64,000 bases of DNA from Alphaproteobacteria bacterium (GTDB taxonomy: Bacteria > Pseudomonadota > Alphaproteobacteria > Rickettsiales > JABCZZ01). Numbering within the stretch: the first letter of the stretch is position 1; each line of letters opens with the position of its first letter. Below the pieces are notes generated by a model. It was not told the DNA's origin, searched no databases, and saw only the letters and a program-made list of their open reading frames with translations. Positions 53,728-63,500 of this stretch are shown here, in pieces. Location of the stretch: positions 1 through 64,000 of the forward strand of contig JABDCC010000004.1 of NCBI GenBank assembly GCA_013288335.1. Direction: 5' to 3'. Both the position numbers and the translations under genes were made by a program.

Positions 53728-55650
53728 TTACGAATTTCTTGCAACAAAAGTATCGGTGTTTCTTTCTCTATAATCTGCAGCGGTTTTACCTTCAGTAATC
53801 TCCACGTCTTTTACATGATCGCGAATTGCATGATCGAATAAATTTCTCACGGTCGCTGGGTCAAATTTTTGCCTTGTTTTACGAATACGCTCTCCTTCAT
53901 CGTTATATTTATTAATAGCCCGGTTACCATAAGTCTCATTTAAAGCTTTTTTAAACAAATCACTGATTTCTTTTACAAGCGCCTTGATCGTTTTTTCATC
54001 GTCATTTATTATTTCGAACGTTCTTAAAATGGGTTTTCCGCTTTTCTCTTTAAATTCAATAAAGTCATTTTCTGATTTGCTGCCTCGTTGCAAACAAAGC
54101 GTAAGCATCTTTTTTCCATCTATTATTGGTTGATGCTTAATGGCTACCTGGAAATTTTGCTTTGGGTTGGGCATATCTTCAATAAAATGATCTAATGTTT
54201 GTGGATGAGGGTCACGCGGGATGACTTTTGTGTCTGCTTCACGTAAAATGAGCTCACCATTGGTTACACCTTTCCAATACCATTCCGTATCGGGATATTC
54301 CGTACGCATTTTCTTAAAATTATTAATTAAAGATTCTAACGCTTCATGTGCACGTATTTGCGCGGCCGTCTCATCGGCCGTGTGCAGGTTCATGCTTGCC
54401 TGATAATGCATAGCTTCTTGGGGTTTTGTAAAATCCAAACCCACCACATCGAATGTTAGCATCAATCGCCAAATAGGGTTAGGATTTTTTATGCCGCCTT
54501 CTAAACGAAGATAGGCATTTTTAATAAAGGTGGACTGGTGCTTTTTGGCAGGAAAATCAACCGATATACCGTGGGGATTATCGGTTTCTGCTTTAAGTCT
54601 GTTAAAATAAGGTATTTCCAGATTTTTCTTTTCATCGATCTGCCAACCTTGCGTAAATTCAACATTTAAAGAAGATTTTCCTGTTTCTTTAACGGCATAT
54701 TTTAGATTTTGCACTACTTCACCCAATGTTTCCCAGCGGTCATTAAAAATAAGATCATAAATATGCTCTTCTAGGTGGTCCAAACGGGCCTTGGCTTCTT
54801 GGGCTATAACCATAGCTCTTGGTTCATATTTGATGCCAAGCGGTATCACAATTTGCTGCGTATCTTTTGGAGAATCCCCCTGAAATAGAAAACTTGCCGC
54901 ATAGAAATCGCCATAATTGATCAGCTCCATTTTATCAGGCTGGCGGTTAGGCATGAATGTATCGTTATTATCATCCGCTCTCTCTGATTCTCCTACCTTA
55001 TGTAAACGCAACGGAATAATCGATGGGTGATTGAGTATATGGCTCTGAATCGCTTTCTTAAGCTCAATCGCCTCATCTAAATTTTCTGTATGGGAACTGA
55101 CATAAAATTCCTGCGTATCGCCATGAGCACTGCGAAGTATAAATCGTATTGGAAAATTGTTAGTTTCTCCATGGTCACCTAAAACAAGGCTACATTGAAA
55201 CTGGTTGCAAGGTGGGTTGTAGACCAAGGCTTGCGCAAGAAATGGTCGCACTGCTTCAATGAGCTGCTGCTCTCGTTCAACTAGCTTATCATTAGTCAGT
55301 AATTTTGGTTTGAATTGCCATAAAGATAAATCAAGGGTAGGAAATTCGGGTGATTTCGGTTTTGGGGTTTCGGTTTTTTGTACAACTTGTGCAACCAATG
55401 CCGGAGGTTCTGTAACAATGGGTGGCGAGGGTTGAACATCTGTGGGAGCTATTTCTACAGGAGTGGGCGGTGGCGTTATAATCTCTTCAGCAACAGGGAA
55501 CATTTCTGTAGGTTCAATTTCTTCTTCAGGCACTTCTTTTTGCGCGGTTGGCTTTTTTAACGCAGGGGTTTTAACACCTGCTTTATTTAATAAATCAAAA
55601 GCAAGTTGCAGCCTATCTAAGGATGAGTCGTTTATAGGTTCATCACTCAT
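53728..55650 (-). CDS. 640-aa protein of unknown function, Pro/Glu-rich N-terminal linker
   Basis: ORF with RBS caggaggtgccgcttt-ATG; ATGA overlap with the upstream 1124-aa gene. Confidence 0.75.
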   Translation of the reverse strand: MSDEPINDSSLDRLQLAFDLLNKAGVKTPALKKPTAQKEVPEEEIEPTEMFPVAEEIITPPPTPVEIAPTDVQPSPPIVTEPPALVAQVVQKTETPKPKSPEFPTLDLSLWQFKPKLLTNDKLVEREQQLIEAVRPFLAQALVYNPPCNQFQCSLVLGDHGETNNFPIRFILRSAHGDTQEFYVSSHTENLDEAIELKKAIQSHILNHPSIIPLRLHKVGESERADDNNDTFMPNRQPDKMELINYGDFYAASFLFQGDSPKDTQQIVIPLGIKYEPRAMVIAQEAKARLDHLEEHIYDLIFNDRWETLGEVVQNLKYAVKETGKSSLNVEFTQGWQIDEKKNLEIPYFNRLKAETDNPHGISVDFPAKKHQSTFIKNAYLRLEGGIKNPNPIWRLMLTFDVVGLDFTKPQEAMHYQASMNLHTADETAAQIRAHEALESLINNFKKMRTEYPDTEWYWKGVTNGELILREADTKVIPRDPHPQTLDHFIEDMPNPKQNFQVAIKHQPIIDGKKMLTLCLQRGSKSENDFIEFKEKSGKPILRTFEIINDDEKTIKALVKEISDLFKKALNETYGNRAINKYNDEGERIRKTRQKFDPATVRNLFDHAIRDHVKDVEITEGKTAADYRERNTDTFVARNS

Positions 55651-58600
55651 AAAGCGGCACCTCCTGACTGGGATTGGTCAATAATAAGGGCTTCACGGGC
55701 ACGCCAGTCAGCAGTTTCTTCTGGCATAGTACCCAACCTATCTTTATGATCGTCACGCAACTTGCGCACATCAGGATCGTTACCAAGCGTTGCTACAATA
55801 AGGGTTGGTGATTTAAATAAATAATTTTTGATTTCTTCATTACTGCCTGATTCATCCGCAAAGAAAGCCGAAATCACTTTTTGTGCCTGGGCTTGAAACC
55901 CTTCGGGATGAGGACGTAATTTATCTTCGGAACTCGGTATTTTGCAGGCATATTCTGCGCGGCGCAGAGTGCTTTCAGCGAATAATATATCCGCTAATGC
56001 TTTATGTCCGGGCAGTGTTATATCAAATAATTTGTTTAAGGGTTCAATTTCTTCTTTATTGAGATAATACATGCGAAGGGATAATTGTTTTTCTGCTTCT
56101 TGCGCATTTTTATCTTTAATACCCTGCCAATGTTTAAGCTCCGCTTTGCCGCTTCGGTTAATAATACGGCCATAGACGGTACCTTCTATATTATCGATAA
56201 CATAGCGAGTATTTGGGGGTTTTTCTTTTTTAATAAGATCATCTTTTTTAAGCGCCTTCTCTTTTGCAAGAGTTGCAGCCGTTACTAAATACTCCACTTT
56301 CTCCAATTCATCTGGCCAGAGAAAGACCTTGGTTTTTAAAGCTTCAAGTTTTTGCATTTGCAATTCTACCTCGGCAAGCTTTTCATCCGATATGTTTTTC
56401 TTTTTATTGAGATAATCAATACTATTATATATAGCAGCCGCAAATATTTGATCAGCACGTGGCGTGCTATAATTATATTTGCCGTCATTGGCTTCATCGA
56501 CATGCAAATTCTTAAGTAATGCTAGCGGTAAAGTGCCTTCCGCATAAGATCGCAAAATATTGGTTTCATTGGGCACTTGCAGCGGATTTTTTGGAACTTC
56601 ATTATTAAGCAGCTCTTCTTCATGAGGCAATATTATGGGGGGGCGCGGCGAATTTATAAACCCGAGCATCATTTCTTGTGTAATATAGTTTAAATATTCT
56701 TTATTTTCCGTAGTAGATTGTGCACTCTTAGTAATTGCACTTCTATATAAAGGCGGCTGCTGTGCAGGGTTTCCTGGCATTTCTTTGCGCATAGCATTCT
56801 TTACTACTTTTGATTTTTGGCGCATTCCATCTAAACCGTAGGCGAAAATAGCCATCAATTGCCGCGCACAAAAACGAAATTGTGCATTAAATTCATCTGG
56901 TGTTACCCCCAATATTTCCACTGTTTTATTGAGTTCCTGAAAATAATCTTGCTGCGGCAGAGTTAATGTTTCTGTTTGAATGGCAAATGCCTTTGCTGAA
57001 GCCTCTTGCATTGGCAAAGTCGCACCACGTAAAATACTATTGGCTTCTTGTTTGAGATTATAATCATATTTATGGTTAGCAAGCGTAGTAAGTGGCAAGT
57101 ATTGGCGGAGTTTTTCCGGCTCTTCATATGCTTTTAAATTTAGGTTTTTAGGATCCTGGACCCAACTACTTGGCAATTGCTTATAATTCTCTACAGTTTC
57201 TTGTTCTACTGCTTCCCATAACTCTTTTGCGTAAGGATATTTTGTATCATCAAACGCACATAATAATGCGTGATCACGCAATACATAGTCTATACGCGGA
57301 TCTTCTAGCGCCGTAGGGCTCACGATAATAATATTTTGTCTTTGGTTTTTTGTAATCGTGGGCTCAGGATCAGCAGGATTTAAAATGAATTTTGTGCCTG
57401 AACGTTTAATAACCACGCGAGCTGGCTCGTCCATCTCATCATAAATATGTTTTAATGCAGCTATAGTATCTTGATGTTCAGGAAGTTCTACAATGTCTTT
57501 TTGCTGCTTTTGCGCTTGGGCAAACCATTCATCTGCATGTTGTTGGATTTTGCTAAAATATTCATCTGTATTTAAAAGACTGCCATTTTCAAGGCGCAAG
57601 GTAACACCATTTTCCTTCATTATTTTTTTGCGTTTCTCTATGGTATTTAAGAAACTGTCTTTATTTTGCAAAGCAATTTTATCGAAGCTAGCCAATAAAT
57701 AAGCGAGGCTTAGAGAAGAATCTGGCGTTGTATTGATAAGCGATTTTGTGTCTTGTAATGTTAGATAATGATATTTACCGGTTTTTTCAGCTTGATTAAC
57801 ACAAGCTGACGTAAGCAATAACCCGGAATAGGGTTCAATGCTGGTAGTAGCAGCTATTTTTTGTGGAATTTCTGGTTCGTTGTTTTTTGCAAATGTATAA
57901 TATTTAGGGGTGAATATATCCTGATTATTTGCTTTTTCTGCACTATAGGTTCGCGCTAAGGCGCCCATAAAATTAACATAAAAACTTTCCGCTATAGGTT
58001 GGTTTCTAAATTCCTCTTCACCTGCTATTCCCAAATAGGTATTATAGAGTGCGTTGTTGCACTTATCAGCAAGTCCCCGAGAACTGGGTCTTTTAACTCT
58101 ATAAAGCAAACCAGGAAAAAACTCTCTTTCATGGTCTACTTCGACTTTTGCAATGGCTCGGTTATGATGAAATACTCCCCCGCAAGCCGTCGTAATAAGA
58201 TCCATCCCCACGCATTTTTTATCAGCAAGATGTTCATTTCTTATAAGTATTATATCGTCATCCACCCCCTTACCTTGTATTAAATCGGTATTTAACCACC
58301 ATTCTTTATTTTCATTATTTTTATCTTTCTTCTGGTTTAAAATAATTACAGGGAGGCGTTCTTTACTAATGGCTTGCAACAATGGATCAGGAACAAAATC
58401 GCGGGCGCTGCGTAAATTATACTCATAAATTTTTAAATCGTTGGGAGAGGTTTCCGGAGCAGGTCTATGTTTATAAATGAAATTAAACATCGCAATAGTA
58501 GCTATTGGATTGGCTTCCATCATATCTAATGTGTTCAAAAGATTTTCTACCGTTGCTTGGGTATTTTTATTAATAAAATCAGGAAGATTTTTACCTGTAA

Positions 58601-59021
58601 TTTCAGCTCTTTTATCCTTTTGTATCGTTTCTTGTAAAAATTTCTGCGCATCAGTTGCCCAAATGCTCCTGGGTTCATCCTTTGCAACTTCGTCAGGCTT
58701 CTTTTGGTTTTTAATCAGTGTATTTTTAGCAAACTCAACCAGTTCAGGTGCCTGCTTACGCGCTTGTGCTATTTTCTTTAAGAGAATATTTCTGGCATCA
58801 CTGGAATACATTTCATCGCGGCTTAAAGCAAATGGCGCAAATCGGATTGACTCAATGGCGGGCTGGTTACCCATAAAATGCCCAAAAGCAGATTTCACTC
58901 CTCCAACAATGTCTAAATATACATCGTTGCCGGCAAAAATACGCAAAGGTACGTCGCGTTTATCATCCGGGGAGATTATTTTTAATTCGTTATCTGGCAT
59001 TATATATCTCGCTTTTAGCAC
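55647..59021 (-). CDS. 1124-aa protein of unknown function
   Basis: Long ORF (start possibly at internal MPDNEL); no recognised catalytic motif; translationally coupled to the 640-aa gene. Confidence 0.75.
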   Translation of the reverse strand: MLKARYIMPDNELKIISPDDKRDVPLRIFAGNDVYLDIVGGVKSAFGHFMGNQPAIESIRFAPFALSRDEMYSSDARNILLKKIAQARKQAPELVEFAKNTLIKNQKKPDEVAKDEPRSIWATDAQKFLQETIQKDKRAEITGKNLPDFINKNTQATVENLLNTLDMMEANPIATIAMFNFIYKHRPAPETSPNDLKIYEYNLRSARDFVPDPLLQAISKERLPVIILNQKKDKNNENKEWWLNTDLIQGKGVDDDIILIRNEHLADKKCVGMDLITTACGGVFHHNRAIAKVEVDHEREFFPGLLYRVKRPSSRGLADKCNNALYNTYLGIAGEEEFRNQPIAESFYVNFMGALARTYSAEKANNQDIFTPKYYTFAKNNEPEIPQKIAATTSIEPYSGLLLTSACVNQAEKTGKYHYLTLQDTKSLINTTPDSSLSLAYLLASFDKIALQNKDSFLNTIEKRKKIMKENGVTLRLENGSLLNTDEYFSKIQQHADEWFAQAQKQQKDIVELPEHQDTIAALKHIYDEMDEPARVVIKRSGTKFILNPADPEPTITKNQRQNIIIVSPTALEDPRIDYVLRDHALLCAFDDTKYPYAKELWEAVEQETVENYKQLPSSWVQDPKNLNLKAYEEPEKLRQYLPLTTLANHKYDYNLKQEANSILRGATLPMQEASAKAFAIQTETLTLPQQDYFQELNKTVEILGVTPDEFNAQFRFCARQLMAIFAYGLDGMRQKSKVVKNAMRKEMPGNPAQQPPLYRSAITKSAQSTTENKEYLNYITQEMMLGFINSPRPPIILPHEEELLNNEVPKNPLQVPNETNILRSYAEGTLPLALLKNLHVDEANDGKYNYSTPRADQIFAAAIYNSIDYLNKKKNISDEKLAEVELQMQKLEALKTKVFLWPDELEKVEYLVTAATLAKEKALKKDDLIKKEKPPNTRYVIDNIEGTVYGRIINRSGKAELKHWQGIKDKNAQEAEKQLSLRMYYLNKEEIEPLNKLFDITLPGHKALADILFAESTLRRAEYACKIPSSEDKLRPHPEGFQAQAQKVISAFFADESGSNEEIKNYLFKSPTLIVATLGNDPDVRKLRDDHKDRLGTMPEETADWRAREALIIDQSQSGGAAL

Positions 59022-59164
59022 TAATAGTTCTTAGCTAATTTAACAGATAACATACCCTAATTGTGTTAAGATTGTGTTAAGGCTGGGATATTTTATAGGT
59101 TGGGTGTTGTGGAGATTTTTAAAATATATGACTTAGAATCAGTTAGTTATATAAATTAGGTAAC

Positions 59165-59280
59165 AGTCCCCACCCCACGTTAAGAATTATGGGTACATAC
59201 CCGGGTACTTCTATAAACCTCATTTGGTATTAGTAATAACAATCAATTGCTTACCCAGAAAGTTCCGTTGTCACCCCCGC
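59165..59280 (+). repeat. att-like direct repeat, copy C
   Basis: agtcccc...atgggtacatacccgggtacttctataaacct...aatcaattgcttacccagaaagttcc...gtcaccccc. Confidence 0.65.
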
Positions 59281-59342
59281 AATTTTTGCCACTTGATTAA
59301 TCAAATAATATAGGACGTTTCCTTTGAAAGTGTAATAATTTG

Positions 59343-60164
59343 TTAACACTTACATGCTATTATTGGGGGTAATAAAGCGACTTTACCATAACAATAAAAG
59401 CAATATTCGCATGAGTACAGATGACAAAACGATTGAGGAATTAAAGAACGGTGTAATTCCGGATCATGTGAGCGAGGGCTTACCTTATAGTGCAACCCGA
59501 AAGGTTCATTTTGCATGACCACTACAATGGGACGTTCATTGTGCAGATAACTACTGGTGCTGGCTATATCAAACAATATCTTGCGTATATGAGTATTATC
59601 GTGATCCGGATGCACGAAAAAATGAATAACACAGAGCAAATCTTTATTACCACTGGTGGCATTGATAAGAGGTGTATGCCATAAGGTGCTGTGCGGGATA
59701 CTTACATCATTAGCATCTGCTGTACGAAGTTTTACGGTACGCAAACCCACTTCTATTACTTCCCCGTAAGTATCATCAATCTGTATCCAGTCTCCTACAC
59801 GGTAAGCCCGTTCAACAAGCAATATAAATCCTGCAAAAATGCAATTGATGTAATCCTTAAGCACAAAACCAATTGCAAGCGCTGTTGCCCCTAGCAGGAT
59901 CAGTACATTCTCCCGTGTCGGTATAATAACAAAGGGAACAATGAGTATTGCAGCCCCAAGAATTATTATAAGACGCAGTATGGGAATCCATGGAAGTATA
60001 TAAAAACGGTCATGAGGATAGAACTTTGCCGTAATACTGGGAATCAAGTGCCGGATCGATTCATAAATTCCTACTGCAGCCAATATAATCAATAAAATGT
60101 GAACATGTTCATTCCCATTCCATTCGCGCAGCATGTCCATCCAGTTGTCCGACATATTGACCAT
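59343..60164 (-). CDS. MscS-family mechanosensitive channel with apparently degenerate C-terminus
   Basis: ILLGATALAIGFVLKDYINCIFAGFILLVERAYRVGDWIQIDDTYGEVIEVGLRTVKLRTADANDVSIPHSTL; last ~45 aa (SPRSHDPELHRSLIPQSFCHLYSCEYCFYC...) do not look like MscS. Confidence 0.75.
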   Translation of the reverse strand: MVNMSDNWMDMLREWNGNEHVHILLIILAAVGIYESIRHLIPSITAKFYPHDRFYILPWIPILRLIIILGAAILIVPFVIIPTRENVLILLGATALAIGFVLKDYINCIFAGFILLVERAYRVGDWIQIDDTYGEVIEVGLRTVKLRTADANDVSIPHSTLWHTPLINATSGNKDLLCVIHFFVHPDHDNTHIRKILFDIASTSSYLHNERPIVVVMQNEPFGLHYKVSPRSHDPELHRSLIPQSFCHLYSCEYCFYCYGKVALLPPIIACKC

Positions 60165-60388
60165 CCCTTACCTCTTATAATGTTATAGCGATAATGTGTA
60201 ATTCTTAGAATAGCGTAGTAAAAAGGCAGTAGCCTAGGTACTGTCCAATTCTTATAATATCTTTATTTTCGTCATACATAAGGACAAGTATAGATTGTAA
60301 TCAAAACGCTCGCGTGGTGTAGTGTATACTGCGCTAAAGAGATATGATAGTTAGGATATGATTTATTAGTATCACCACATCTCAACAC

Positions 60389-60487
60389 CTCACGGGTATA
60401 AGTATGGGTACTTGAGAAAAACCAGCGATTGAATCCACTTTATAATCAGTTGCTTACCTTAATGACTGACGAGTCCCCCCGCCTCCA
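60389..60487 (+). repeat. att-like direct repeat, copy D, with tRNA-Cys 3'-end-like core
   Basis: acgggtataagtatgggtactt...ataatcagttgcttacc...gacgagtccccccgcctcca; compare tRNA ...gattctccccccggcctcca. Confidence 0.6.
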
Positions 60488-60542
60488 ATAATTTATATCT
60501 CTTGGCTGCCTCTAACCTCATGATATTCGGTATTATGATCAT

Positions 60543-63500
60543 TTAGAACGCTATTTTGATTCCGAGCTTAGCGTCATTTATAGTTTCATTGCTGCTGCGG
60601 GAATATTGGTAATCCACATAAGCACTGGTACTGTTAGTGAGTGCAAAATTAAATCCTATTCCTGCGGTAGCAAAGGTCTGATCGGCAGTATCAAGACTCA
60701 AATCAAAATTGTCACCGGTTGCGAAATCACCACTGAAGTTTCTCTTAGTAGTGGACAATTCACGATAAACTCCAAGGTTGAAGCTTGGACTAAATTTAAT
60801 ATCATAGCCGGGTATGTCGAGTCCTGGCCCATTATAAAAAGAGAATCCGGCAGAAGGCACAAGCGTGCCATAATCAAAACTATTTATACTGACTTGTGAT
60901 GCTCCGCCGTCTGTTTCGCTAAATCCGCTGGTGAATACATGTATATACTCCATGCCCACTTTTGGCATTACATACCAACCGTCGCTCGTAATTTGTTTAC
61001 GCGCGCCAAGTTGCAAGGTAGTGCCCGCTTCATAAGAATTAGAATTGGAATTAGCAACAGACACGGTACCGCTATTACTGACAATACGGTTATTGGCAGA
61101 GCGATCATAGCCAGTTATCACACCCAAAGTTGCGAATCCGCTCCAATCGCTGACAGGCTGAACATAAGTTCCATACACTGTTCCAAAAGCACCGTTGCCA
61201 AAGTCTTTTCCCGCGCCACCTTTAAGGTAAGTGCTGTTTTCTATATCCGCCAGAGCAAAACCTAATTTTACATTTTCCGATTTCGCAAATTCTCCACCAC
61301 CCGCCGTGCCATATATGTTGTCATTAAAGCCGTTATACAATCCGTTATCATTCCGATTATACTGACGGTAAATACCTTTTGCCCACCAATGATCTTCCGT
61401 ATCAAATGCATATTCGGAAGAAGTATCAAACATGGTGTTGGTAAATAAGAGTCCGTTTTCAAGTGCGGAAAGACTTGATGCGCTGAAATAGGAGGGACTG
61501 AGCAACGTTAAGGAAAGGCTACCCGCAGAAACTAATCCAGCGTTAGAATTATAGGTTAGATTTGCTGCAAGGCCGTTTAAATCAATATGATCAAATGTAC
61601 CTGTGAGTGTTCCGCCTGCCATGAGATAGGTAATGTTGCTTCCGGTGAAACCAGCAAGCGGAATGATGTCCAGCGTTGCATTGGGATCAATAGTAATATT
61701 ACCAGTAGCATTAAGCCTGTCAGCTGTAGTTCCTGCAACCTGTACCTGGAAAGTTGACCCACTACCGAATGTTGCATTGCCGACTACATTGACGGTTCCG
61801 ATGGAATTACCAGGCGCAAGCATCCCGCCATTGCCAATAATAAGATTTCCATTAAGCGTGTTGTTGCCACCAAACTCTCCACCACTTCCCACTGTAACAC
61901 TGGCAGCGTCAAAAACACCATTAACGTGAAGGCTGCCACCACTTAACGTAATTGCATCACCTGTAGAATCAATCGTACCATTGATAAGCGATCTACCAGT
62001 CAACCCAAATGTCGAAAACCCGTTCAGAGCATTACTACCTGATAAGGTGGTAGTCGTATCGTTCAGATTAAGCGTATTGCTTCCCGAACCAGGGTTAACA
62101 TTACCGTTAATGGCCACGGTTCCTGCAAGATTTAAAGTATTTCCAAGATTGCTCAAGCTGATTGCCGTACCACCTGTACCGGTTACGGAAACTGCTGAAG
62201 AACTTCCATCGAGTGTTACAGAGGACCGCGTGCCAGCGTCTGTACTAATACCGATATTGCCAGTTACAATACCACCATTGGTTACATTGATTGCTGTACT
62301 GGAACCGGTGTCGTTTATGGCATAAATAGCGTTTCCGCTTGCTCCGGTTACTTGCCCGCTTGTGGTTATTGTAAGTGAGCCAGTGCTTCGGTTTATAGCA
62401 TAAATACCATCAATAGCTCCAGTAATATTGCTACTGGTTCCTGCCGTAATATTTAAGTTGGCTCCATTAGAAGAGTTGCTGCCATAGACACCATAACCAG
62501 AAGTGCCGGTAATTGTACCATTAGCTGCGATTGTAAGTGTTCCAGTGCCATAATTTTTGGCAAATACGCCAACAGTATCTCCAGTAATATTACTGCTATT
62601 TCCTGTTGTGATATTTAGGTTAGTACCGTTAGAAGAATTTTTAGCATATACGCCACTTGCAGTCGTGCCTATAATATTCCCATCTGCGTTTATCGTAAGG
62701 TAACCCGTACCATTATTTTTGGCATAAACACCATTCGTGGTACCGGTAATATTACTGCTGGCTCCTGTTATAATACTGAGGTTGGTGCCATTGGAAGAAT
62801 TGTTGGCATGGATACCATCGTAATTCGTACCGGTTACGGCACCATAGGCATCAACGTTCAAAGCACCAGTACTGAGATTGTGAGCATCTATACCGTATGT
62901 ACCAGTAACATTGCTCGCAGCTCCAGTTATGATGGCTACGTTACCGCTGCTTGCAGCAGAATTGTAGGCTGCGATACCTGAACTTACACTGCTTGTTACT
63001 GTGCCATAAGCTGCGATAGTAACTGGGCCCGTGCCATAATTGAAAGCAGCAATACCTGCTTGATGACCGGTAATGGTGCTGCTTGATCCGGTTGTAATAT
63101 TTAAACTAGTTCCGTGGGAAGAATTATTGGCATATATGCCATAATCGTTTGTTCCGGTTACGGCACCATATGCAAATATAGCAAGCGCGCCCGTGCCATT
63201 ATTTCTTGCATATATACCAGTGGTACTGCCAGTAATATCGCTCAAGCTGCCAGAGGTAATGCGAATACCGGTGCTTGCACTGGTATTTTTTGCATAGATA
63301 CCCGATCCACTATTGCCGGTTACTGCGCCCCGAGCGTATATATTCGTGTAACCGGTACCTTTGTTTTTAGCAAAGATACCATCGGTGCCGCCACTGATTG
63401 TAGTTGAGCTTGCGCTTCCTACATACAGACTTGTACCAGCACTGCTGTTATAGGCATAAATACCGTGACTGGAGGTGCCGGTTACAGAGCCACTTGCATA

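Noticed and set aside
61633-62325. Antisense ORFs (98 and 114 aa, Pro/Val-rich) within the autotransporter
   Set aside because: Mirror of the Gly/Thr/Asn repeat coding; shadow ORFs.
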